Origin: Pirellula sp.
Lineage (GTDB): Bacteria; Planctomycetota; Planctomycetia; Pirellulales; Pirellulaceae
NCBI GenBank assembly: GCA_021736575.1
Contig: JAIPFP010000016.1
Span: 1 to 46,642 of the forward strand
Reading direction: 5' to 3'
Length of the DNA: 46,642 bases
Part shown: positions 1 to 8,775 of the stretch, one piece after another
Layout of the letters: every line of letters begins with the position of its first letter
Position numbering within the stretch: the first letter of the stretch is position 1
Notes under the pieces: generated by a model
The model's database searches: none
The model's input: the letters and a program-made list of their open reading frames with translations, nothing else
What the model was told of the DNA's origin: nothing
Program-made: the position numbers and the translations under genes

Positions 1-37
1 AATTCTCGCGGTTCAACCAACCAAGGATTCACGCCCC

Positions 38-1576
38 ATGCTGGCCAAGCTCAAGACATACTCGCTGCTTGGAATCGATGCGATGCCAGTCGATGTCGAA
101 GTGGACTTGTCCCCCGCCCCGCTTCCCAAGACCGTCATTGTTGGCCTCCCCGAACAAGCGGTTCGGGAAAGCATTCATCGCATTGAGCGAGCGCTGGTTA
201 ATGGTGGTTTTGACCGCCCCCACGATCGAGTTGTCATCAACTTAGCACCGGCCGATTTGCCGAAACAAGCCACGAGTTTTGATCTTCCAATTGCGATCGG
301 GATCTTGGTGGGTTCAGGTCAGCTTGAATCGGATATCCTTGAAAAATACGCGGCCGTTGGTGAGTTATCGCTGGAAGGCCAAATGCGAAATGTCAAAGGG
401 GCCCTTTCGATCGCCATGGCAGCCGCTAAACAACCTGGCATTCGTGGCCTCTTGGTTCCATCGGAGAATGCACAAGAAGCAGCCGTGGTGGAAGACTTAG
501 AAATTATTCCAATCGGATCGCTTAGCGAAGCCGTCGGCTACTTGTCGGGCAAGCTTCAAATTGAGCCTGTTCCGTCTCGCATCAACGAGATCTTTGAAGC
601 CTATTCCAAGTACGATGTCGACTTCAGCGATGTGCGCGGTCAAGAGATGTCTAAACGAGCGTTAACTATCGCAGCGGCTGGAAACCATAATCTCTTAATG
701 CTCGGCCCGCCTGGGTCGGGCAAAACCATGCTGGCCAAACGGCTGCCGACCATATTGCCAACTCTGTCTTCGGCCGAATCCATCGAAACCACTCGGATCT
801 ACTCGGCCCTTGGACGATTGCAGCCAGGGCAACCCCTCATGGTTCAGCGTCCATTCCGGTCGCCCCATCATACGATTTCCGATGCGGGGCTGGTTGGTGG
901 CGGCAGCCCCCCTTCTCCCGGCGAAGTTTCGTTGTCGAACAACGGCGTACTCTTCTTAGATGAATTGCCCGAGTTCAATCGCAAAACTCTTGAAGTCATG
1001 CGACAACCACTGGAAGATCGTGTCGTAACGATTTCACGAGCCATGCGCAGCACTACATTCCCTGCCGACTTCATGTTGGTGGCTGCTCTCAATCCGTGTC
1101 CATGCGGATATCGAACAGACACTCGTCGAACGTGCAATTGTACGGCTCCCCAGATCGAGCGCTATATGTCCCGCATCAGTGGCCCGTTGCTAGACAGAAT
1201 CGACATTCATATCGAAGTACCGGCAGTTCCATTCAATGAGCTCACCAGCGGACCGCCTGGCACTAGCAGCGCTGAGATTCGGGTACAAGTGAATTCCGCA
1301 CGAGAGAAACAGTCAAAACGGTTCGAAAAATCAACGACTAGAACGAACGCGCAAATGAGTAGTCGACAGATCCGTCAGTACTGCACACTAGGAAAACGGG
1401 AAATCGAATTGATGCGAATCGCCGTCAACGAAATGGGATTGTCGGCCCGCGCTCATGATAAAATCTTGCGAGTCGCACGCACGATCGCCGACCTTGAAAA
1501 TGTCGACACGATTCAATCGAACCATGTGCAGGAAGCAATTAACTTCCGTATGCTCGATCGGGATATTTTCAGTTGA
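38..1576 (+). CDS. comM: YifB/ComM family Mg-chelatase-like AAA+ ATPase
   Basis: A 512-residue protein of the YifB/ComM family, close to the usual family length. The N-terminal third is the Lon-S5-fold (ChlI) domain; the AAA+ core carries Walker A GPPGSGKT near residue 225 and a Walker B-like FLDELPEF near 305. It also has the family's NPCPCG cysteine patch and the arginine-containing SGPLLDRIDIHIEV segment, followed by a Mg_chelatase_C domain. In Haemophilus and Vibrio, ComM is a hexameric helicase that promotes branch migration during integration of transforming DNA; in other bacteria the role is less certain. The ATG at 38 is preceded by AAGGA at 23-27. The next gene is convergent, so this ORF probably ends a transcript entering from the left edge of the window. 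Confidence 0.95.
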   Translation: MLAKLKTYSLLGIDAMPVDVEVDLSPAPLPKTVIVGLPEQAVRESIHRIERALVNGGFDRPHDRVVINLAPADLPKQATSFDLPIAIGILVGSGQLESDILEKYAAVGELSLEGQMRNVKGALSIAMAAAKQPGIRGLLVPSENAQEAAVVEDLEIIPIGSLSEAVGYLSGKLQIEPVPSRINEIFEAYSKYDVDFSDVRGQEMSKRALTIAAAGNHNLLMLGPPGSGKTMLAKRLPTILPTLSSAESIETTRIYSALGRLQPGQPLMVQRPFRSPHHTISDAGLVGGGSPPSPGEVSLSNNGVLFLDELPEFNRKTLEVMRQPLEDRVVTISRAMRSTTFPADFMLVAALNPCPCGYRTDTRRTCNCTAPQIERYMSRISGPLLDRIDIHIEVPAVPFNELTSGPPGTSSAEIRVQVNSAREKQSKRFEKSTTRTNAQMSSRQIRQYCTLGKREIELMRIAVNEMGLSARAHDKILRVARTIADLENVDTIQSNHVQEAINFRMLDRDIFS

Positions 1577-1648
1577 CGACCGAATCGGAACTCAATCCCG
1601 CAGCGACAAGAAGCCTTACCAATGGTCGCACCTGCCGGGTGCGCCAAT

Positions 1649-1678
1649 GAGTCAGGATCGCTTGAGTCATGATCGCTT
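1649..1678. repeat. 15-bp tandem duplication over the pyrC stop codon
   Basis: Two adjacent 15-bp copies (1649-1663 and 1664-1678) differ at one base. The right-hand copy contains the TGA stop codon of the minus-strand dihydroorotase-like gene. The duplication looks like a local slippage event and does not alter the reading frame. Confidence 0.7.
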
Positions 1679-2953
1679 GCGGCCGTTTACAAACGTGGCC
1701 AACACCATTCCGAAAAGCTCGGTGCCGTTGAGGGGCGTATTATACGACTTGCTTTGCAATGACGTTGCATCTACCTTCCATTTTCGATCCGCGTCGACAA
1801 TGATAAAGTCGGCTGGTTTACCGACTTCAAGCGTTCCGCCTGTTTGTCCAATCAGCTTTGAGGGATTCCAACTGAGTTTTTTCATCGCTTCGCACCATGA
1901 CAAGACACCAGGACGAATCAGGTGCGTGATGACTTGAGCCAGTGCGGTTTCCAGTGCGATCATTCCAAAAGGGGCCGCATCGATCTCAAGCATTTTTTTC
2001 TCGAGCGAACAAGGCCGATGTCCACTGCTGATGATGTCGATCGTGCCGTCGCGCAAACCCTGTACACAAGCATCCACATGCTCTTGAGATCGCAAAGGCG
2101 GACTGACTTTGCAGTTGGAATCAAACGACCTAAGCATCGAATCATCCATGTGCACATTTGCAATATAGATTCCAGTGGTGAAATGAATACCGCGAGATTT
2201 GGCTCGCCGACAAAGCTCAACGCTTCCCGACGTACTGATGCTCGTCAAATGCAATCTTCCACCGGTGGCTTCCACCAGACGCAGATCTCGCGATGTTGCC
2301 AAGTCTTCTGCTTCGGCAGGAATTGGCGAGAGCCCCAAAACCAATTGTTCGAGCCCTTCGTGCATCACTCCACCTTTGGAAAGAGACGCTATTTCGGGAT
2401 GATCGAATACGACTCGGTCGAACATCCCGCAATACTCTAGAGCGCGCCGAAGAAGTCCTGTGTTCTCGATCGGTCTAGGGCCATCGCTGAGTGCAACTGC
2501 TCCGGCCTCGACAAGCGACCCAATCTCCGCCAACGATTCCCCGAGCTGTAGTTTGCTGACACAACCCAATGCGTAAACTCGGCACTTGTCGGCTCGAGCA
2601 CCTTTCTGGTGAATAAACTCGACACTGGCTGCAGTGTCGATCGGAGGCTCTGTGTTGGATGAAAGTGCAATCGCTGTGAAACCGCCAGCTAAGGCAGCGG
2701 TCGTTCCGGTAACGATTGTCTCGTCCTCCTCACGCCCCGGCTCACCAAATTCGGTCGATAGATCGCAAAGTCCCGGAGCGACAACACATCCCACCGCGTC
2801 CCATCTTTGGGCAAATGCTGGAACGTCGCCATCGCTCGTATCGATGCCCGCGAAACGACCGTCCACGACCAACAACCGACCGATCCTATCAAGCCCTGTG
2901 CTCGGATCGATGAGCCTTGCGTTCTCAATCAGCCAACTACAATCTGTATTCAT
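1667..2953 (-). CDS. pyrC: Dihydroorotase-like protein, probably catalytically inactive (pseudo-DHOase)
   Basis: A 428-residue amidohydrolase-fold protein clearly related to type I dihydroorotase (PGxxD...EPGxExxETIxTGTxAAxAGGFT pattern; HLTSISTSGSVEL near 235-247). The catalytic residues are missing. The canonical metal-binding HxH after PGxxD is replaced by S66-T67-E68, the TDHAPH motif carrying the catalytic Asp reads SGHRPC (310-315), the HHL segment is replaced by IANVH, and the first His of HxxHxST reads LHLTSIST. Known precedent: in Pseudomonas an inactive DHOase homologue (PyrC') is a structural partner of the PyrB aspartate carbamoyltransferase. The gene begins 7 bp after pyrB, so the two are almost certainly co-transcribed and the products probably form a complex. 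An active dihydroorotase should then be encoded elsewhere. Confidence 0.88.
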   Translation of the reverse strand: MNTDCSWLIENARLIDPSTGLDRIGRLLVVDGRFAGIDTSDGDVPAFAQRWDAVGCVVAPGLCDLSTEFGEPGREEDETIVTGTTAALAGGFTAIALSSNTEPPIDTAASVEFIHQKGARADKCRVYALGCVSKLQLGESLAEIGSLVEAGAVALSDGPRPIENTGLLRRALEYCGMFDRVVFDHPEIASLSKGGVMHEGLEQLVLGLSPIPAEAEDLATSRDLRLVEATGGRLHLTSISTSGSVELCRRAKSRGIHFTTGIYIANVHMDDSMLRSFDSNCKVSPPLRSQEHVDACVQGLRDGTIDIISSGHRPCSLEKKMLEIDAAPFGMIALETALAQVITHLIRPGVLSWCEAMKKLSWNPSKLIGQTGGTLEVGKPADFIIVDADRKWKVDATSLQSKSYNTPLNGTELFGMVLATFVNGRKRS

Positions 2954-2960
2954 TCAATCC

Positions 2961-3950
2961 TTATCCCCTGCGTCCTAGTAGTAACCAAAGAGTAGCCATG
3001 CGTATCGCTATGCCATTGGTCACTTGTTCGAGGATGACGGAATGTGGGCCGTCAGCAACTTCTGGTGTCAGTTCAACTCCTCTATTGATCGGGCCTGGAG
3101 CCATAATCAAGATATCTGGTTTGCTACGCCGAATGCGTTCTTGAGTCATCGCGTAGAGCAACGTGTACTCATGAACGGATGGAAAGGGACGAATCGCCTG
3201 ACGTTCGAATTGAATTCGCAATAGATTCAAAACGTCGCATCGTGGCAGGATCTTGTCCAGACTGTAGGAAACTTCGACGCCAAGCTTTTCCCAGTTCTTG
3301 GAAACAAGAGTAGCAGGCCCGCATACAATCACCTTCGCCCCTAACTTTAGCAATCCCCATATGTTGGATCGTGCGGTTCGCGAATGTGCGATATCGCCTA
3401 CCATGGCCACAGTCAGGCCGGCGAGCGAACCTCGGTGCTGGCGGATGGTAAGGATGTCGAGTAAACCTTGAGTGGGGTGTTCATGAGGACCATCCCCTGC
3501 GTTGATAACGCTACAGGCTAGATGCTTGGCAAGCATATGCGGCGTGCCTGGCGAGCTGTGCCGAACCACAACAACGTCTACGAGCATCGCTTCAATGGTT
3601 TTGGCCGTATCGATAAAAGTCTCGCCTTTGGCTACACTCGATCCGCTGCTTGAAAACTCAACCGTATCCGCACCAAGCCGTTTGGCTGCAAGCGAGAAGC
3701 TATTGCGAGTGCGTGTACTGTTTTCAAAAAACAAATTGGCGAGCGTGCGTCCTTTCAGAAGATCTAGTTTGATTCGGCCGTTGCCAGTTGCTGCATGTAA
3801 GTGTTCGGCGAAATCCAAAATCAGGGTGATTTCGCTTGCAGCAAGGTGCTGCAATCCGAGCAAATGTTGATGCTTCCAAGTGTCGGGAATCGGCGGGGCA
3901 TCGATCAAACTGTGAGGGACAGGGACCGTTGGCGCGGATGGATTAAACAT
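2961..3950 (-). CDS. pyrB: Aspartate carbamoyltransferase catalytic subunit
   Basis: A 329-residue protein catalysing carbamoyl phosphate + L-aspartate to N-carbamoyl-L-aspartate, the first committed step of pyrimidine synthesis. The carbamoyl-phosphate-binding motif [11 protein letters not shown] lies near residues 75-85 and HPTQGLLD near 155-165, both canonical. The N-terminal ~25 residues are a proline-rich extension. It is the first gene of a two-gene operon with the degenerate dihydroorotase 7 bp downstream, as in the class of ATCases that assemble with a DHOase-like partner. No pyrI regulatory subunit is present. The ATG is at 3948-3950. I saw no clear pyrR-type attenuator upstream; that space contains palindromic repeats. 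Confidence 0.96.
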   Translation of the reverse strand: MFNPSAPTVPVPHSLIDAPPIPDTWKHQHLLGLQHLAASEITLILDFAEHLHAATGNGRIKLDLLKGRTLANLFFENSTRTRNSFSLAAKRLGADTVEFSSSGSSVAKGETFIDTAKTIEAMLVDVVVVRHSSPGTPHMLAKHLACSVINAGDGPHEHPTQGLLDILTIRQHRGSLAGLTVAMVGDIAHSRTARSNIWGLLKLGAKVIVCGPATLVSKNWEKLGVEVSYSLDKILPRCDVLNLLRIQFERQAIRPFPSVHEYTLLYAMTQERIRRSKPDILIMAPGPINRGVELTPEVADGPHSVILEQVTNGIAIRMATLWLLLGRRG

Positions 3951-4105
3951 GAACTTACTCGCATTCTACGAACGTGTGGGTTCGTAGATTCTAAAGTTCG
4001 ATGCTCTTTAAGGGAAGGAGAACTGACCTGATCGCCCACTCGCCTACTTTGGTGCGAAATAGCGCAAGCTGTCCTGTGAGGATTCGAAAATCACTTGGGA
4101 ATTTA

Positions 4106-4179
4106 GCGGGCGGCTCTCGCCGCTCCGCCATTGCGGGTACAAGTATTCGAACCGCAAGTGAGTGCCATTTGCCGCCCGC
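4106..4179. repeat. Nested palindromic (REP-like) element
   Basis: A 9-bp perfect inverted repeat (GCGGGCGGC at 4106-4114, GCCGCCCGC at 4171-4179) encloses a second 6-bp inverted repeat (TTGCGG 4131-4136, CCGCAA 4152-4157). The nested design suggests a mobile or dispersed non-coding palindrome; no second copy occurs in this window. Confidence 0.6.
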
Positions 4180-4190
4180 CAAGGATACAT

Positions 4191-4302
4191 AGCCGACAAA
4201 AGTAGCAGGCACGCTCGGCCGTGCCGTTCGCAGTCAAGCTTTTGACAGGATTCTAGGTGGACGGCACATGGAATGTGCCTACTACTTTGACTTTTGTCGG
4301 CT
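4191..4302. repeat. REPIN/MITE-like 112-bp element with 13-bp terminal inverted repeats
   Basis: Perfect 13-bp terminal inverted repeats, AGCCGACAAAAGT (4191-4203) and its complement (4290-4302). Each half carries its own hairpin in the same order from the end: GGCACG-loop-CGTGCC on the left, and GGCACAT-TCC-ATGTGCC on the right read from the other strand. The element is therefore two similar single palindromes in inverted orientation, the architecture of REPINs. It encodes nothing. It ends 9 bp before the stop codon of the neighbouring minus-strand gene. Confidence 0.72.
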
Positions 4303-4310
4303 GTGTCTAA

Positions 4311-6008
4311 CTAAGGAGAAGTGGTTCCAGCATTCGCTCCGTTTCCAGCATTCGCTCCGTTTCCAGCATTCGCTCCGTTTCCAGCATTTGCTCCGTTTCC
4401 AGCATTTGCTCCGTTGCCGGAAGGGCCAAGTTGTCTAAAAGCATCTTCAATCTCTGCTTCAACTTTGCTCTCCCCCATCATTTCTACGCAAGTCAAACGA
4501 AGTTCCTTACTGGATTTGCCCACCGCTGTGATCAAAGTCGACAGGTCCCTCACGGATTCGTCATTGAGGTCGGTCTGCAAAATCTCAATTTTTTCCAAGA
4601 GATTCTTCACTTTGGTTTTTTCGTCCTCAGCTTCGATTAATTTCATCAGCCCCTTAACTTCCGAACCCGCAGCGTTGGCCGATGGTTTGCGATACGCACC
4701 GTTGAGAGCAAAGTGAATTCGCTCGAATCTTTGATGGGCAATTCGACGAGCATTCTTGACTTCCTTGGGCTGACTATCAAATGCACTTTTTTTCGGTTGT
4801 GCTGCTCCACCCATCCCACTCATCCCACCCTCAGATCCACCTCCACCTTTACCCGATCCGCCACCTTTGCCAGAACCGCTGGAACCGCTGGAACCGCTAG
4901 CAAGTGCTCCGCCACCGTAGCCATCTCCCGAGCCGCCGCCTGCCCCATAACCTTCTCCCATTCCGCCCATTCCGCCCATGCCCATTCCGCCTCCACCTCC
5001 ATTTGACTTGAAGATTCTAGACTTCCATTCTTTGAGCGATCTCCTTGCATACTTCACCAACCCCATTTCGATCTTGGATATATCTTCCGGCGTGAGGTTT
5101 ACAGGTGTGATCTTGCCTAGACTCAGGCACGCGTTCTCCAACAACCATTCGGAGTCTTCCGTCTCGAAAAGCTTGACAAGCATGGGCGACAAAATTTCCG
5201 TGGCTTGCTTGGCTGGCTCCTTTTCTGGCTCGAGCATCGCAATGTAAGTTAGGCAATCGATGGCTTGGCCGGTCAGATATTTTTGTGCCTCGGCCGATCG
5301 GATCACTGGCTTGGGAGCTTCGATAAATTCCTTAAGTTTTGCGACGAATAGCTTTCTGTCGCTTTCTTTGACTACGTTTTCTTTGACTGCTCCTCGTCCA
5401 AGATGTCGAGCCAAACTGGTGAGAGCAGCACTAGATAGTCCATCGATTTCTTTTGCGTCGATAAGCGACAGCAAGATCGGATGAATGGCAGCGTCTGGAA
5501 CAGGAGTCCCCGAACCCGACTTTGGGACGGATGAGTGGAGACGTCCAAGGATGATCGCAGCATTGATTCGCGTTGCAGGCGAGAACGTTTTTCCTTTGGC
5601 GTCTCGATTGATCAACCCGGTCATCCACTTGATAAGGCGATCGTTGAACGGTCGAAGTAGGCTCGGGTTTCCTTCGATCGTATTGATGTCGTCAAAAATG
5701 TCAAAACGAGTGCTGTTAATTACTTCCGGCTCTTGCTGAGTCAAACGCGGCAAAATGTATTCGAGATAATACGCATCGATCGGAGCCAAGTCGATTTTGT
5801 CGGTCTTGACCGACCTTGCCCGGTCCTTCTCCTTGCGCTTTTCGGATATGTCTTTGTCTGTCTTCAATTTCGGTTCGAAGGTCTTGAATTCCGCTGGAGC
5901 TTCCTGAGCAATCAAAACGGAGTCAAACCGATTTTGTGCTCCTGCAAGCAATAGTGCTGCAAAACTCGTTTTTTTTACCAAGGAAAGAAGCATGGTTCGT
6001 GGGCTCAT
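4311..6008 (-). CDS. Secreted HEAT-like protein with Gly-rich linker and hexapeptide-repeat tail
   Basis: A 565-residue protein of unknown function. It begins with a probable signal peptide (hydrophobic stretch SFAALLLAGA; cleavage probably near the AQE that follows). It continues with a charged Lys/Asp/Glu region and a helical domain with HEAT-like character to about residue 340. A low-complexity Gly/Ser/Met-rich linker occupies about 345-415, followed by a second helical region. The C-terminus consists of five tandem GNGANA hexapeptides encoded by an exact-length 18-bp DNA repeat, ending GTTSP. Overall this suggests a periplasmic or surface scaffold protein; no enzymatic motif is visible. 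It lies alone, upstream of a REPIN-like element. Planctomycetes encode many proteins of this kind, but I cannot name the family. Confidence 0.8.
   Translation of the reverse strand: MSPRTMLLSLVKKTSFAALLLAGAQNRFDSVLIAQEAPAEFKTFEPKLKTDKDISEKRKEKDRARSVKTDKIDLAPIDAYYLEYILPRLTQQEPEVINSTRFDIFDDINTIEGNPSLLRPFNDRLIKWMTGLINRDAKGKTFSPATRINAAIILGRLHSSVPKSGSGTPVPDAAIHPILLSLIDAKEIDGLSSAALTSLARHLGRGAVKENVVKESDRKLFVAKLKEFIEAPKPVIRSAEAQKYLTGQAIDCLTYIAMLEPEKEPAKQATEILSPMLVKLFETEDSEWLLENACLSLGKITPVNLTPEDISKIEMGLVKYARRSLKEWKSRIFKSNGGGGGMGMGGMGGMGEGYGAGGGSGDGYGGGALASGSSGSSGSGKGGGSGKGGGGSEGGMSGMGGAAQPKKSAFDSQPKEVKNARRIAHQRFERIHFALNGAYRKPSANAAGSEVKGLMKLIEAEDEKTKVKNLLEKIEILQTDLNDESVRDLSTLITAVGKSSKELRLTCVEMMGESKVEAEIEDAFRQLGPSGNGANAGNGANAGNGANAGNGANAGNGANAGTTSP
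4325..4414. repeat. Five tandem 18-bp repeats encoding GNGANA
   Basis: Five head-to-tail 18-bp units (TTCCAGCATTCGCTCCGT; units four and five have T for C at one position). They lie in frame at the 3' end of the minus-strand HEAT-like gene and encode (GNGANA)x5. The near-identity, with a single shared synonymous change, points to recent slippage expansion. Confidence 0.95.
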
Positions 6009-6188
6009 CGGGCCACCTCGGAGTGAATGAAGGGAGCAGCGGGGACAAGAAATGAGTGACCGGCAGCGACGCTCTCTGACCGACGATCTCTATCTAAGGT
6101 ACGGGACCACGGTACCAAGTGTCAACTTTTCGCTCGCAGAAACAGCAAATAACTAAGAATATTTGCAGCTTTGCGTCGTTGAAACGGC

Positions 6189-6374
6189 TTATGCACCCGT
6201 AAAATTGCCTTCATCGTCGTAACGCACCAACGCGAAGTAGATGAAAACAACAACGATCATCGGCAGAACGGCCAAAAAAACCGGACTTACAAAAAAAATC
6301 AAGCCAATGTTGAGAGTCAAATAAATGGTCCAAAGCCACCAGGTTTGCTTGAACAAAGCATAGAACCGTTTCAT
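6189..6374 (-). CDS. Small two-helix membrane protein coupled to the PLP-enzyme operon
   Basis: A 61-residue protein with a basic N-terminus (MKRFYALFKQ), two predicted membrane helices (about 12-30 and 31-49, separated at SPVF/P) and a short acidic tail (RYDDEGNFTGA). Its ATG overlaps the TGA of the upstream PLP-enzyme gene by 4 nt (ATGA at 6371-6374), which implies translational coupling and supports the ORF being real despite its size. I do not recognise the family. Its place as last gene of a Cys/Met-metabolism operon suggests a small membrane component, for example a transporter accessory, but that is inference only. Confidence 0.7.
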   Translation of the reverse strand: MKRFYALFKQTWWLWTIYLTLNIGLIFFVSPVFLAVLPMIVVVFIYFALVRYDDEGNFTGA

Positions 6375-7528
6375 CGAATGCCTTCCATGGCTCCGATAGC
6401 CGCATCAAGGTCAGCCATCAGATCCTGAGGATCTTCGAGTCCAATCGAGATCCGGATCAGGGAGTCCGTAATTCCAAACGCAACTTTTGCTTGTGCGTCA
6501 TAGCTTGCGTGCGACATGGATGAGGGCTGTTCAATAAGCGACTCTACCGCTCCAAGACTCACCGCCAATCCGAAAAGCTTTGTCGCTTGACAGACTTGCT
6601 TGGTCATCGCAAAGTCGCCATCGATTTCAAACGAGATCATCGCACCAAACTGGTCTCCCATGTATTTGGTTGCCCTCGCATGATTCGCGTGACTCGGCAA
6701 GCCAGGGTACAAGACTCGCTTTACCCTGGGATGACCCTCGAGCCATTTGGCGATCTGCAAAGCGGACTTGCACTGCTCTCGCAATCGGAGTTCAAGCGTC
6801 TTGATGCCGCGTTGCAGCAAAAAGCACTCGAGGCCACCGAGCACCGCCCCAGTCGCATTTTGGACAAAGTACAATTCTTTATGCAACGCCGCATCACGGG
6901 CTGCTAAGACGCCAGCCAAGCAGTCGCTATGCCCGCCTAGGTATTTCGTAGCCGAATGCATCACAATGTCTGCACCCAATTCGAGCGGTCTCAAAATCGC
7001 CGGTGGCGCAAACGTGCTATCAACACCAAGCAATGCACCGCTGGCATGTGCGATTTCGGCGATTTCAGGAATATCCGGAATCGTCATCAGGGGATTGCCA
7101 ATACTCTCGATCCAAACCATTTTGGTGTTGGGCCGAATGGCTGCTTTAACTTGAGCTGCATCATCGGCCGGAGCGAGAGTCACCGACACACCGCTCCGAT
7201 TGCAGATCTTGTGCAGCAACCGAAAGGTTCCGCCGTAGATGTCGCAACCTGCAACCACGTGGTCACCTGACTTGAGAAGCATCGTCGCGCAGTGAGTCGC
7301 AGCCATTCCCGACGAAAACGCAAGTGCACCCGCCGCTCCCTCAAGATCCGCCAATGTTCGTTCGACGGCAGCACGCGTGGGTGAACCGCTGCGAGAATAG
7401 TCGTATTGCCCCCAAATTCCAGCTCCTGGCTGCACAAAAGTGGTCGCAAGATGAATCGGGTTTACGACAGCGCCTGTGGATGGGTCCGGTTCGTTTCCAA
7501 CATGGATCGCTCGCGTTCGGAACTTCAT
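6371..7528 (-). CDS. Cystathionine gamma-synthase/lyase family PLP enzyme (paralogue 2)
   Basis: A 385-residue fold-type I PLP enzyme of the Cys/Met metabolism family. The Schiff-base lysine is K195 in SATKYLGGHSD; SSGMAA near residue 73 and SLGAVESLIEQPSSMSH near the C-terminus are family hallmarks. Cystathionine gamma-synthase, beta-lyase, gamma-lyase and O-acetylhomoserine enzymes share these features, so the exact reaction cannot be assigned. The start is placed at the ATG at 7528, which overlaps the upstream gene's TGA as ATGA (7525-7528), not at a farther upstream codon that would give 19 extra residues inside the neighbour. It is the middle gene of a three-gene translationally coupled operon and a divergent paralogue of the gene upstream. 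Confidence 0.9.
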   Translation of the reverse strand: MKFRTRAIHVGNEPDPSTGAVVNPIHLATTFVQPGAGIWGQYDYSRSGSPTRAAVERTLADLEGAAGALAFSSGMAATHCATMLLKSGDHVVAGCDIYGGTFRLLHKICNRSGVSVTLAPADDAAQVKAAIRPNTKMVWIESIGNPLMTIPDIPEIAEIAHASGALLGVDSTFAPPAILRPLELGADIVMHSATKYLGGHSDCLAGVLAARDAALHKELYFVQNATGAVLGGLECFLLQRGIKTLELRLREQCKSALQIAKWLEGHPRVKRVLYPGLPSHANHARATKYMGDQFGAMISFEIDGDFAMTKQVCQATKLFGLAVSLGAVESLIEQPSSMSHASYDAQAKVAFGITDSLIRISIGLEDPQDLMADLDAAIGAMEGIR

Positions 7529-8775
7529 ACTTCCAACGCCTGCTGGAGGTCCGCGATTAGGTCCTCCGTATCTTCGATCCCACACGACATGCGAATCATA
7601 TTGTCGTAAATCCCAAACCGCAGACGATCTTCAGGCGAATAGTCAAAATAGCTCATGACTAACGGCTGCTCGATGAGGGACTCGACACCGCCAAGGCTCG
7701 GTGCAATTCTTGGAATTTTGCACGCGTCGATGACTGCGGCCGTTTGTTTCCAATCCGCATCTCGCACCAAGAAAGTGATGAGCCCCCCAAAGCCCTTCAT
7801 GGTTTGCTTGGCGATGGAATGACTTGGATGCGACTTGAGGCCTGGATAGTAAACCCTTTCGATACGAGGATGTCTCTCTAAGAACTCCGCTATCCGTTGT
7901 CCGTTTTGATTGTGTCGTTCCATTCTCAAAGCAAATGTCTTCAATCCGCGCTCAAGCAAGTACATGTTGTGCGGCGAGTTAATCCCTCCCAAAATTCCCC
8001 GAAGCTTGCGAACGTCTTCCAGCTTTTCTTTCGAGCCGCAAATGACACCCGCCAATAAATCGTTGTGCCCCCCCATATATTTGGTCGCTGAGTGCCAGAC
8101 GTAGTCAACACCATATTCGATGGGCCGGACGTTGTAGGGGGTCGCCAAGGTTGCATCGATGAGTGTTTCCACTTGATGCGCTTTGCCAAGCGCGACGAAC
8201 TGCTCTAAATCGATGACGGTCAAGTGTGGGTTCGTCGGGGATTCACTAACGATCATCTTGGTGCGGTCATTGATTGCGGCTTCCATCGCCGCGAAATCAC
8301 CTGTCTTAACTTGGTGAGTGATCACGCCGAAACGAGCCATGTGCTTCGAGCAAAACTCGCGACTGCGATGATAGCATTGATCGAAGAAAACGATTTCGTC
8401 CCCCGAATTGAGTTTTGCCATAAGCAGTCCAACGATCGCTGCCATTCCGCTTGAATAAAGGATCGCGTCTTCTGCCACATCCATGGCCGCCAGTTTCCTC
8501 TCGACAACTTTTTCATTCGGATTGCCATAGCGACCGTATTCTTCGCGGTCTTGTTTCTCATGGATATAGTCCAGAATGCTCTGCGTTGACTCAAACGTAA
8601 AAGTGCTGCTGCAGCAAATGGAGTCCGTTATCGCATCGTTAGGTTTTTGCCTAGCTTCGCCGCCATGCACGCTAGTCGTGCTCATTCCAAGAAGCTTGCC
8701 ATCGGACAAAGTGGCCTTCAATTGGGATGGATAAGAGGACTGGGATGGCTTATCCACGATGGTTGCGTTTTCCAT
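7525..8775 (-). CDS. Cystathionine gamma-synthase/lyase family PLP enzyme (paralogue 1)
   Basis: A 416-residue PLP enzyme of the Cys/Met metabolism family. K232 in HSATKYMGGHNDLLAG is the PLP-binding lysine; YSSGMAA near 107-113 and GGVESLIEQPLVMSYF near the C-terminus also fit. The first ~30 residues are not conserved-looking and the core appears to begin at MSTTSVHGGE, so an internal start at 8685 is possible. Ser/Tyr at the position before FDYSPEDR and the variant MSYF in place of the common MSH suggest a substrate preference different from paralogue 2. First gene of the coupled operon; its TGA overlaps the ATG of the next gene. Two adjacent paralogues could carry out successive trans-sulfuration steps, but this is not proven by sequence. 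Confidence 0.9.
   Translation of the reverse strand: MENATIVDKPSQSSYPSQLKATLSDGKLLGMSTTSVHGGEARQKPNDAITDSICCSSTFTFESTQSILDYIHEKQDREEYGRYGNPNEKVVERKLAAMDVAEDAILYSSGMAAIVGLLMAKLNSGDEIVFFDQCYHRSREFCSKHMARFGVITHQVKTGDFAAMEAAINDRTKMIVSESPTNPHLTVIDLEQFVALGKAHQVETLIDATLATPYNVRPIEYGVDYVWHSATKYMGGHNDLLAGVICGSKEKLEDVRKLRGILGGINSPHNMYLLERGLKTFALRMERHNQNGQRIAEFLERHPRIERVYYPGLKSHPSHSIAKQTMKGFGGLITFLVRDADWKQTAAVIDACKIPRIAPSLGGVESLIEQPLVMSYFDYSPEDRLRFGIYDNMIRMSCGIEDTEDLIADLQQALEV

Larger units (their letters stand above)
3951..4310. other. Intergenic region with palindromic repeats, no gene
   Basis: 360 bp between the pyrB start and the end of the next minus-strand gene. I see no credible coding sequence. 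Most of the right two thirds (4106-4302) consists of two adjacent palindromic elements listed separately. The pyrB promoter should lie in the first ~150 bp, but I cannot assign -35/-10 boxes with confidence. Confidence 0.7.
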
